Shown in pieces: positions 7,476 to 17,480 of a stretch of DNA of 64,000 nucleotides. A model generated the notes under the pieces. That model saw nothing but the letters and a program-made list of their open reading frames with translations, searched no databases and was not told the DNA's origin. The first letter of the stretch is position 1. Each line of letters begins with the position of its first letter. Origin of the DNA: Tubulanus polymorphus (lineage: Eukaryota; Nemertea; Palaeonemertea; Tubulaniformes; Tubulanidae); NCBI RefSeq assembly GCF_964204645.1, contig NW_027437455.1:38455-102454 (forward strand), given 5' to 3'. The position numbers were made by a program, and so were the translations under genes.

Positions 7476-10400
7476 TTAACACGCTAGAATCCTTTTCATA
7501 ATCTCATTTTCTTTTGTTTCTTCTCTTTTGAATTTTATATATTCATCTAAATTGCAACCATAGGCGACTGTGTGGATTCCATCATCTAAAATATATCTTT
7601 TATCATCAAATGGATTTAGACTTATCTTCTCTATCTCTTCAATAAACATTTCGTGGTACTCAGATCTTAAACATTTCATTTTATGTTTTCTAACTTCTTC
7701 ATTAAATATACAATTGATGTAATCTTTAAAATGAATATTCTTTTCTACTACACTTTTGGTTATTCCTTTTAACTTTTTAGCTTCATGTTCTTTAGTTTTA
7801 TAACTATACATTTTAGATCTAATACCAATGAACTCTATCATTTCTTCACCGCCTAATTCATCCTTAAACTTCCCAGGAACTTTTTTATTATCATTGCTAA
7901 ACAATTCATGATCTTTAGGATAGTTACTGAAATCAAAATGGTGTTTTAATATTTTTAAGTCTTTTGTTATGTTATCACTTTTTATCTTTAATATGTAACT
8001 GTCAGTATCTAGATATAATATTTCTATATTTTTTTCTCCAAAATGGGGTTGTAATATGTTATAGTAAAATTGATACATTAATAACTTTGATAATTCTAAA
8101 ACCGATGCACCAACATAGATTGGTTTATTGAACTTCATAGAAGTTCTTTTTAATTTAACTGCTGCTAAATTTTCATCGAATATTCTATTACCTATGAATT
8201 TCGGATACGATTGCAAATGTCTAATTCTTTTACCATTACTGACTAACTCAATGTCGTTTCTATTACGAATATTCTCACAAGTCTTACCATAAAACGCATT
8301 ATTCATCAATTTAAAAAAATCCTTCTCAAAATCAGTTTTAGCTTCAGTTCTCTGTGTAGTATTAAAATCTATATATTTTTCTAACCACTTAGATTGACTA
8401 AATGAAATATATCTATGTACTTTTTTTAGAATCATTCCTTGATTCAAATAGAATTTTAACATTCTATAATGCACAACGTAATTATATTTATCTTCTTGAG
8501 TTACCATTAACTTTTCAGTATGAATATGATTATCGGGTTTAATTCTTTTTTGATAATTTGATAATTCTTCATGTTTAACAGTTTTATGTTCGGGACAATA
8601 TGCTAGATTTCTAGATTTGAATTTAATATTTTCAGGGTATTCTAAATCTACAACAAAGAAGTAACCAATATCTGAATCATCTGCAATATCTAGGATTCTT
8701 TTCTTCCAATCAAATTTATCAATTTGTAAAACTTCAGTTATTTCAAACATCCCATAAGGTTGTGGTTCTATCATTGCCCAACCATAAAGATTATTTGCAT
8801 CTATGTATAATAATTTATATCCAGGATTATCATTTACATTGAAATATCTATCACCCAATACACCTGAAACACCTCCTCTTATAGATTTTTCAAATAATAG
8901 TAATTGATCTATATTTGTTAACAAGTCCATTTTTATATCTGTAAATTTTAATCCACAATCCCATGTTAATCCTGGACTAGAATAACAATGACAAGGATCA
9001 ATATTGAAATATTTTAGGTTTACATCTCTAAACCTTTCGAATATATCGGTTAATAATAATACATCTGATTTTAAATATAAATCTACTAATTGTCCATGAT
9101 TTTTAATTTCGAAATGATTCCAAATATTCAATGTTCTATTATAGACTTCATCTTTAACATATTCATTTTTTATTTCATCATAGAATTGTTCTTTCAATAA
9201 TTCAGTTATTTTAAAATCATTATGATTTTTATAGAAAGAATATGGAATTGCTCCTTTATATCTCATTAATTTAAAATCATCATAATTTGGGTAATATTCT
9301 TTTAATATCTTTAATTCATCATCAACTAATGATTTAGATAAATTATCTAATGAACTATTTAAAAATCTATATGAATCTATAAATCTTAAACAACCAAATT
9401 GGAATGATATATAATTCTCAGATGTTTTAGCTAACATTCTAAATTTATAAGTTGGTATTTTATCTTTTGATCTATTTGAATTTAATCTTTCTATTTCATT
9501 ATTAATTTCTTCTATTTTATGACACAGTTGTTTGATAAATAAATGTGCGTCATATCCTGATAGATTATGAAATATAATGGGGACAAAATTTACTTTTTTG
9601 GCTTGCAAATTACAATTCTCATGTGCAGCGCCTCTAAACTTTCCATTCAAATGATCATGGTCTCTTACTTTTTTATCTTTATAATTAAATATCTTTTCAC
9701 AATAATAACATTTATCTGCAAACGCAAATACTTCTTTATCTTCTTCTGTCATAATTATTTCTTTATTTGTATTCAATAATTTACTAAATCTTATTTCATA
9801 TTCAATTAATAAGTCACAAAAATGATTGATAACATTTTCATTTCTATAATGATAATATTCACTTTCAATTAGTTCTGGATAATCAGATTTTATATATAAC
9901 CCGAAAGCAGCAGCTGATTGATGAATCATTTTAATAGTATTTGTTATTGGTGGTTCTTCTGAATAATCACTTTCATTAGAATTTAATTTCTTTCTTTTAT
10001 AATATATATCTTTTCTATCTTTATCTGTTAATTCTTTATTTAATGATTCAAAATCTCCATATATTACAAATGGTACTTTATTTTTGTAATCATATTTTTT
10101 GAATTCTAATATTTTATCTTTTTCATTTGGTAAAACTAATTTACAATAATCATGATTATCACATAATTGTTTATGATTTAATAATGCACCTTCAGTTCTG
10201 AATTTATGTAAACATTTTCTACATAGATATATTTTATTATCAAAATCATTTTCTGATTTAAAAAATAAATCAATTCTTTTAATCCACATATAATGATTCT
10301 CATAATATAGTATATCTATAACATCATTTGAATCATAATCTTTTGATAGGTATAAAGGTTCTAATGTATAATGTTTAATATTATTTCCTTTCGTATTTGG

Positions 10401-11510
10401 TAATTTGATTAAATCAAATACATTTATCTTTATATTATTATCTCTTTCTATTTTTGGAATATTTTTAATTCTAACAGGATACTTATCTATCTTATAATTA
10501 TTTTCAAATTGTTTATAATGAGTTAATCTATAAGTATGTTTATTATAATCTTCAACTGGGTGTAAACAACTTATTATAGCCCATAGAAAACATTTATCAT
10601 CTTCATTTTGTATATTTATTACACCATTAGTTTTAAATGGTAGTTTAATATAACTTGTTCCATTTATACTATCATCTTTATAATATGATAAATTATTTTC
10701 ATCAATTGGTTTTGATTTAGTTAACTTATTATATTTTGTGTTATAAACATGTAAAGTTATAAATATTATCTCATCAAACATTAAACCAGATCCTTCAAAA
10801 TATTTCTCTTCTATTTTAGTTTTTATTTCATTATAACATTTATTTAATTTATCATCTATATGTTGTTTAGATATAATATGTTGTGAATGAGAATTTATAT
10901 TATATATTGGTTTATCTTCAGATTTTATAAACTTTACTTTAACTGATATACTAATTTTAGGATATTCAACATCTGTAATTATTTTTATTATTTCTTTCAT
11001 ATTTTCTAAATGTTTTTTATTTTCTTCTAATGTTTTTCCTTTATGAAATTTAAACTCGATAGCTGCTGGACCAATATCACTTTTAAATGCTTCGGTTATC
11101 TCTATATCTTTTTTATTATCTAATGAATTAATATAATTTCTTACATCTTCCATATATGGTCTTTTATTGTTTAATTTATTTTTTATTCTTTTAATTGTCT
11201 TCTGTTTCTTATCGTTATCATTATCAAAATAATCTTCACCTAAAATATCATTATTCTTATTTCTAATATGACTTATAGATTTTAAATGTTCTTTATAATA
11301 TCTTTTATCACTGAATGATTGATTACATGTATCACATTTGTATGTTTCTTTTTCATTCTTTAATTCTTCTAATTTAGTTTCTAATATATCATCCTTATAT
11401 TCTAGTTTCAATTTATTCTCTAAATGTGTTATAGTTTTATTGTGTCTTGCTTTTTGAGATTTATCTATATCGATATTACATGTTGGGCAGTAGTATTTAT
11501 TTGCTTCCAT
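7476..11510 (-). CDS. polB: Protein-primed-type family B DNA polymerase with N-terminal zinc fingers
   Basis: 1344 aa, intact. Two C2H2 fingers lie at the N-terminus (C8/C11/H23/H29 and C59/C62/H75/H81). A region at about 303-410 has DKCFLWAI (C307) and NHYMW (H406), recalling an OTU-like cysteine/histidine pair. A C-rich finger follows at 430-450. The 3'-5' exonuclease has YGDFESL (D486, E488), HNLSGYDAH (N649, D654) and YLKSD (Y812, D816). Between Exo I and II sits CYYC...DHDH...GKFRGAAHENCN (601-634), similar to an endonuclease VII/HNH-like zinc module. Polymerase motifs are A, YIDANNLYG (D904); B, KLMNNAFYG (K1067); C, YLDTDS (D1168, D1170); and KLKG near 1246. The A-B gap of about 160 residues leaves room for the TPR2 insertion of protein-primed enzymes. 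It presumably copies the linear element from a protein primer. All catalytic residues are present. Start at 11510; the first gene next to the terminal palindrome. Confidence 0.93.
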   Translation of the reverse strand: MEANKYYCPTCNIDIDKSQKARHNKTITHLENKLKLEYKDDILETKLEELKNEKETYKCDTCNQSFSDKRYYKEHLKSISHIRNKNNDILGEDYFDNDNDKKQKTIKRIKNKLNNKRPYMEDVRNYINSLDNKKDIEITEAFKSDIGPAAIEFKFHKGKTLEENKKHLENMKEIIKIITDVEYPKISISVKVKFIKSEDKPIYNINSHSQHIISKQHIDDKLNKCYNEIKTKIEEKYFEGSGLMFDEIIFITLHVYNTKYNKLTKSKPIDENNLSYYKDDSINGTSYIKLPFKTNGVINIQNEDDKCFLWAIISCLHPVEDYNKHTYRLTHYKQFENNYKIDKYPVRIKNIPKIERDNNIKINVFDLIKLPNTKGNNIKHYTLEPLYLSKDYDSNDVIDILYYENHYMWIKRIDLFFKSENDFDNKIYLCRKCLHKFRTEGALLNHKQLCDNHDYCKLVLPNEKDKILEFKKYDYKNKVPFVIYGDFESLNKELTDKDRKDIYYKRKKLNSNESDYSEEPPITNTIKMIHQSAAAFGLYIKSDYPELIESEYYHYRNENVINHFCDLLIEYEIRFSKLLNTNKEIIMTEEDKEVFAFADKCYYCEKIFNYKDKKVRDHDHLNGKFRGAAHENCNLQAKKVNFVPIIFHNLSGYDAHLFIKQLCHKIEEINNEIERLNSNRSKDKIPTYKFRMLAKTSENYISFQFGCLRFIDSYRFLNSSLDNLSKSLVDDELKILKEYYPNYDDFKLMRYKGAIPYSFYKNHNDFKITELLKEQFYDEIKNEYVKDEVYNRTLNIWNHFEIKNHGQLVDLYLKSDVLLLTDIFERFRDVNLKYFNIDPCHCYSSPGLTWDCGLKFTDIKMDLLTNIDQLLLFEKSIRGGVSGVLGDRYFNVNDNPGYKLLYIDANNLYGWAMIEPQPYGMFEITEVLQIDKFDWKKRILDIADDSDIGYFFVVDLEYPENIKFKSRNLAYCPEHKTVKHEELSNYQKRIKPDNHIHTEKLMVTQEDKYNYVVHYRMLKFYLNQGMILKKVHRYISFSQSKWLEKYIDFNTTQRTEAKTDFEKDFFKLMNNAFYGKTCENIRNRNDIELVSNGKRIRHLQSYPKFIGNRIFDENLAAVKLKRTSMKFNKPIYVGASVLELSKLLMYQFYYNILQPHFGEKNIEILYLDTDSYILKIKSDNITKDLKILKHHFDFSNYPKDHELFSNDNKKVPGKFKDELGGEEMIEFIGIRSKMYSYKTKEHEAKKLKGITKSVVEKNIHFKDYINCIFNEEVRKHKMKCLRSEYHEMFIEEIEKISLNPFDDKRYILDDGIHTVAYGCNLDEYIKFKREETKENEIMKRILAC

Positions 11511-11590
11511 TTTAATACTATATTTTTTATTAAAATTGATTTTAGAAGTTCAATGATTTAAATGTTATTCATATATGTGAATATTTTAAG
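11511..11590 (-). promoter_or_regulatory. AT-rich upstream region of the polymerase gene
   Basis: About 80 bp between the polymerase ATG and the terminal palindrome. It is the likely place for the polymerase promoter. The start reads ATTAAAATG, without the T-run-TAAATG form of the structural genes. It also contains a short near-palindrome, ATTCATATATGTGAAT (11567-11582). No defined promoter is proven. Confidence 0.35.
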
Positions 11591-11859
11591 AGTAATAGGG
11601 GTTTAGTTGTTTCAAGCTAAAGGTTGAACGGGCGGGTGAGTAAAAATGAAAAAACATAAAAATAATAACAATTTCTACTTGAATTAGGAGTGAAACTCAT
11701 AAAAATGAAAAATAAATTCGAGCGTGTGAGAATTTATTTTTCATTTTTATGAGTTTTGCGAGTAATTCAAGTAGAAATTGTTATTATTTTTATGTTTTTT
11801 CATTTTTTACGAGCTCGACCGTTCGACCTTTGGCCTGAAACAACTAAACCCCTATTACT
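11591..11859. repeat. 269-bp imperfect palindrome at the end of the virus-like element
   Basis: The left arm is 11591-11719 and the right arm 11730-11859, with a loop of about 10 nt (11720-11729). The outer 24 bp match exactly (AGTAATAGGGGTTTAGTTGT... against its reverse complement), as do a long middle stretch and the inner AAAAATGAAAAATAAATTC. Differences are concentrated in two GC-richer islands (around 11615-11642 and around 11686-11694, with their partners). The palindrome lies between the polymerase gene and the first satellite base. Likely meanings: a terminal inverted repeat in hairpin form, a head-to-head end junction, or a separate fold-back element. The choice cannot be made without the other end. 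Confidence 0.85.
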
Positions 11860-14800
11860 GACATTGTCGTTTTTCCGATAGGGGGAATATTTGATACGAA
11901 AACGTCTTTTCTCGCGCTGAACGACGTTTTCGGGTCGAAAAGTGCTTTTCCTGACGATTTGAGCGCTTTTACGCATCGACATTGTCGTTTTTCCGATAGG
12001 GGGAATATTTGATACGAAAACGTCTTTTCTCGCGCTGAACGACGTTTTCGGGTCGAAAAGTGCTTTTCCTGACGATTTGAGCGCTTTTACGCATCGACAT
12101 TTTCGTTTTTCCGATAGGGGGAATATTTGATACGAAAACGTCTATTCCCGCGCTGAACGACGTTTTCGGGTCGAAAAGTGCTTTTCCTGACGATTTGAGC
12201 GTTTTTACGCATCGACATTGTCGTTTTTCCGATAGGCGGAATGTTTGATACGAAAACGTCTTTTCTCGCGCTGAACGACGTTTTCGGGTCGAAAAGTGCT
12301 TTTCCTGACGATTTGAGCGCTTTTACGCATCGACATTGTCGTTTTTCCGATAGGGGGAATATTTGATACGAAAACGTCTTTTCTCGCGCTGAACGACGTT
12401 TTCGGGTCGAAAAGTGCTTTTCCTGACGATTTGAGCGCTTTTACGCATCGACATTTTCGTTTTTCGGATAGGGGGAATATTTGATACGAAAACGTCTTTT
12501 CTCGCGCTGAACGACGTTTTCGCGTCGAAAAGTGCTTTTCCTGACGATTTGAGCGCTTTTACGCATCGACATTTTCATTTTTCCGATAGGGGGAATATTT
12601 GATACGAAAACGTCTTTTCTCGCGCTGAACGACGTTTTCGCGTCGAAAAGTGCTTTTCCTGACGATTTGAGCGCTTTTACGCATCGACATTTTCGTTTTT
12701 CCGATAGGGGGAATATTTGATACGAAAACGTCTTTTCTCGCGCTGAACGACGTTTTCGGGTCGAAAAGTGCTTTTCCTGACGATTTGAGCGCTTTTACGC
12801 ATCGACATTGTCGTTTTTCCGATAGGGGGAATATTTGATACGAAAACGTCTTTTCTCGCGCTGAACGACGTTTTCGGGTCGAAAAGTGCTTTTCCTGACG
12901 ATTTGAGCGCTTTTACGCATCGACATTGTCGTTTTTCCGATAGGGGGAATATTTGATACGAAAACGTCTTTTCTCGCGCTGAACGACGTTTTCGCGTCGA
13001 AAAGTGCTTTTCCTGACGATTTGAGCGCTTTTACGCATCGACATTGTCGTTTTTCCGATAGGCGGAATGTTTGATACGAAAACGTCTTTTCTCGCGCTGA
13101 ACGACGTTTTCGGGTCGAAAAGTGCTTTTCCTGACGATTTGAGCGCTTTTACGCATCGACATTTTCGTTTTTCCGATAGGGGGAATATTTGATACGAAAA
13201 CGTCTTTTCTCGCGCTGAACGACGTTTTCGGGTCGAAAAGTGCGTTTCCTGACGATTTGAGCGCTTTTACGCATCGACATTGTCGTTTTTCCGATAGGGG
13301 GAATATTTGATACGAAAACGTCTTTTCTCGCGCTGAACGACGTTTTCGGGTCGAAAAGTGCTTTTCCTGACGATTTGAGCGCTTTTACGCATCGACATTG
13401 TCGTTTTTCCGATAGGGGGAATATTTGATACGAAAACGTCTTTTCTCGCGCTGAACGACGTTTTCGGGTCGAAAAGTGCTTTTCCTGGCGATTTGAGCGC
13501 TTTTACGCATCGACATTTTCGTTTTTCCGATAGGGGGAATATTTGATACGAAAACGTCTTTTCTCGCGCTGAACGACGTTTTCGCGTCGAAAAGTGCTTT
13601 TCCTGACGATTTGAGCGCTTTTACGCATCGACATTGTCGTTTTTCCGATAGGGGGAATATTTGATACGAAAACATCTTTTCTCGCGCTGAACGACGTTTT
13701 CGGGTCGAAAAGTGCTTTTCCTGACGATTTGAGCGCTTTTACGCATCGACATTGTCGTTTTTCCGATAGGGGGAATATTTGATACGAAAACGTCTTTTCT
13801 CGCGCTGAACGACGTTTTCGGGTCGAAAAGTGCGTTTCCTGACGATTTGAGCGCTTTTACGCATCGACATTGTCGTTTTTCCGATAGGGGGAATATTTGA
13901 TACGAAAACGTCTTTTCTCGCGCTGAACGACGTTTTCGGGTCGAAAAGTGCTTTTCCTGACGATTTGAGCGCTTTTACGCATCGACATTTTCGTTTTTCC
14001 GATAGGGGGAATATTTGATACGAAAACGTCTTTTCTCGCGCTGAACGACGTTTTCGCGTCGAAAAGTGCTTTTCCCGACGATTTGAGCGCTTTTACGCAT
14101 CGACATTTTCGTTTTTCCGATAGGGGGAATATTTGATACGAAAACGTCTTTTCTCGCGCTGAACGACGTTTTCGCGTCGAAAAGTGCTTTTCCTGACGAT
14201 TTGAGCGCTTTTACGCATCGACATTTTCATTTTTCCGATAGGGGGAATATTTGATACGAAAACGTCTCTTCCCGCGCTGAACGAACGTTTTCGGGTCGAA
14301 AAGTGCTTTTCCTGACGATTTGAGCGCTTTTACGCATCGACATTTTCGTTTTTCCGATAGGGGGAATATTTGATACGAAAACGTCTTTTCTCGCGCTGAA
14401 CGACGTTTTCGCGTCGAAAAGTGCTTTTCCTGACGATTTGAGCGCTTTTACGCATCGACATTGTCGTTTTTCCGATAGGGGGAATATTTGATACGAAAAC
14501 GTCTTTTCTCGCGCTGAACGACGTTTTCGCGTCGAAAAGTGCTTTTCCTGACGATTTGAGCGCTTTTACGCATCGACATTTTCGTTTTTCCGATAGGGGG
14601 AATATTTGATACGAAAACGTCTCTTCCCGCGCTGAACGAACGTTTTCGGGTCGAAAAGTGCTTTTCCTGACGATTTGAGCGCTTTTTCGCATCGACATTT
14701 TCGTTTTTCGGATAGGGGGAATATTTGATACGAAAACGTCTTTTCTCGCGCTGAACGACATTTTCGCGTCGAAAAGTGCTTTTCCTGACGATTTGAGCGC

Positions 14801-15299
14801 TTTTACGCATCGACATTTTCATTTTTCCGATAGGGGGAATATTTGATACGAAAACGTCTTTTCTCGCGCTGAACGACGTTTTCGCGTCGAAAAGTGCTTT
14901 TCCTGACGATTTGAGCGCTTTTACGCATCGACATTGTCGTTTTTCCGATAGGCGGAATGTTTGATACGAAAACGTCTTTTCTCGCGCTGAACGACGTTTT
15001 CGGGTCGAAAAGTGCTTTTCCTGACGATTTGAGCGCTTTTACGCATCGACATTGTCGTTTTTCCGATAGGGGGAATATTTGATACGAAAACGTCTTTTCT
15101 CGCCCTGAACGACGTTTTCGCGTCGAAAAGTGCTTTTTCCTGACGATTTGAGCGCTTTTACGCATCGACATTGTCGTTTTTCCGATAGGGGGAATATGCG
15201 ATACGAAAACGTTCTTTCTCGCGCTGAACGACGTTTTCGGGTCGAAAAGTGCTTTTCCTGACGATTTGAGCGCTTTTACGCATCGACATTGTCGTTTTT

Positions 15300-17480
15300 C
15301 CGATAAGGGGAATATTCGATACGAAAACGTCTTTTCTCGCGCTGAACGACGTTTTCGCGTCGGAATATTTGATACGAAAACGTCTCTTCCCGCGCTGAAC
15401 GAACCTTTTCGGGTCGAAAAGTGCTTTTCCTGACGATTTGAGCGCTTTTACGCATCGACATTGTCGTTTTTCCGATAGGGGGAATATTTGATACGAAAAC
15501 GTCTTTTCTCGCGCTGAACGACGTTTTCGCGTCGAAAAGTGCTTTTCCTGACGATTTGAGCGCTTTTACGCATCGACATTGTCGTTTTTCCGATAGGGGG
15601 AATATTTGATACGAACGCTCTTTCGCGCCGAACGACGTTTTCGTGTTGAGCGCTTTCTGACGATTTGAGTGCTTTTACGCATCGACATTGTCGTTTTTCC
15701 GATAGGGGGAAGGATTGATACGAAAACGTCTTTTTCGCGCTGAACGACGTTTTCGCGTCGAAAAGCGCTTTTCCTGACGATTTGAGCGCTTTTACGCATC
15801 GACATTTTCGTTTTTCGGATAGGGGGAATATTTGATACGAAAACGTCTTTTCTCGCGCTGAACGACGTTTTCGGGTCGAAAAGTGCTTTTCCTGGCGATT
15901 TGAGCGCTTTTACGCATCGAAATTTTCGTTTTTCCGATAGGGGGAATATTTGATACGAAAACGTCTTTTCTCGCGCTGAACGACGTTTTCGCGTCGAAAA
16001 GTGCTTTTCCTGACGATTTGAGCGCTTTTACGCATCGACATTGTCGTTTTTCCGATAGGCAGATTTGAATACGAAAACGTCTTTTCTCGCGCTGAACGAC
16101 GTTTTCGGGTCGAAAAGTGCTTTTCCTGACGATTTGAGCGCTTTTACGCATCGACATTGTCGTTTTTCCGATAGGGGGAATATTTGATACGAAAACGTCT
16201 TTTCTCGCGCTGAACGACGTTTTCGCGTCGAAAAGTGCTTTTCCTGACGATTTGAGCGCTTTTACGCATCGACATTTTCATTTTTCCGATAGGGGAATAT
16301 TTGATACGAAAACGTCTCTTCCCGCGCTGAACGAACGTTTTCGGTCGAAAAGTGCTTTTCCTGACGATTTGAGCGCTTTTACGCATCGACATTTTCGTTT
16401 TTCCGATAGGGCAGATTTGATACGAAAACGTCTTTTCTCGCGCAGCGCGTTTTCTCGCGTCGAAAAGTGCTTTTCCTGACGATTTGAGCGCTTTTACGCA
16501 TCGACATTGTCGTTTTTCCGATAGGGGGAATATTTGATACGAAAACGTCTTTTCTCGCGCTGAACGACGTTTTCGCGTCGAAAAGTGCTTTTCCTGACGA
16601 TTTGAGCGCTTTTACGCATCGACATTTTCGTTTTTCCGATAGGGGGAATATTTGATACGAAAACGTCTTTTCTCGCGCTGAACGACGTTTTCGCGTCGAA
16701 AAGTGCTTTTCCTGACGATTTGAGCGCTTTTACGCATCGACATTGTCGTTTTTCCGATAGGGCAGATTTTGATACGCAGAGTTCTTCGCGCCGTAACGAC
16801 GTTTTCGCGTCGAAAAGTGCTTTTCCTGCCGATTTGAGCGCTTTTTACGCATCGACATTGTCGTTTTTCGGATAGGGGGAATATTTGATACGAAAACGTC
16901 TTTTCCCGCGCTGAACGACGTTTTCGGGTCGAAAAGTGCTTTTCCTGACGATTTGAGCGCTTTTACGCATCGACATTTTCGTTTTTCCGATTGGGGGAAT
17001 ATTTGATACGAAAACGTCTATTCGCGCGCTGAACGACGTTTTCGGGTCGAAAAGTGCTTTTCCTGACGATTTGAGCGCTTTTACGCATCGACATTGTCGT
17101 TTTTCCGATAGGGGGAATATTTGATACGAAAACGTCTTTTCTCGCGCTGAACGACGTTTTCGGGTCGAAAAGTGCTTTTCCTGACGATTTGAGCGCTTTT
17201 ACGCATCGACATTTTCGCTTTCTGATAGGGGGAATATTTGATACGAAAACGTCTTTTCTCGCGCTGAACGACGTTTTCGGGTCGAAAAGTGCTTTTCCTG
17301 ACGATTTGAGCGCTTTTACGCATCGACATTTTCGTTTTTCGCATAGGGACATTTTGATACCAAAACGTCTTTTCTCGTGCTGAACGACGTTTTCGCGTCG
17401 AAAAGTGCTTTTCCTGACGATTTGAGCGCTTTTACGCATCGACATTTTCGTTTTTGGCACAGGGAATATTTGATACGAAA
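15300..17480. repeat. Degraded satellite block
   Basis: Monomers here carry many more indels and substitutions than elsewhere. Examples are a large deletion at about 15358-15364, altered units at about 15610-15660, GATAGGCAGATTTGAATACG near 16054, GGGCAGATTT near 16409 and 16761, and TTTTGGCACAGGGAA near 17452. Period and orientation are otherwise kept. Confidence 0.7.

Larger units (their letters stand above)
1..11859 (-). mobile_element. Integrated virus-like element (polinton/adintovirus-like), left end outside window
   Basis: Seen: eleven head-to-tail minus-strand ORFs with almost no spacing, strongly AT-rich, ending in a large palindrome where a GC-richer satellite begins. The cluster includes a complete protein-primed-type DNA polymerase B, a likely double-jelly-roll major capsid protein, a second capsid-like protein and several small membrane proteins. 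Known: protein-primed PolB together with jelly-roll capsid genes marks polintons, polinton-like viruses and adintoviruses. Inferred: this is an integrated linear dsDNA virus or virus-derived transposon. No rve integrase, A32-like ATPase or cysteine protease is visible, so the class cannot be fixed without the missing left part. Ten of twelve expected reading segments are intact, which suggests fairly recent arrival. Confidence 0.8.

Noticed and set aside
1939-9779. Plus-strand ORFs inside the viral block (1939-2454, 2833-3066, 4924-5130, 5568-5780, 9567-9779)
   Set aside because: All lie antisense to convincing minus-strand genes and are low-complexity shadows.
1-11590. A poxvirus or other giant-virus fragment, suggested by the TAAATG signals
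   Set aside because: The polymerase is of the protein-primed type with DANNLYG and YLDTDS motifs, and the gene set and size fit a small linear element; only the start motif is similar.
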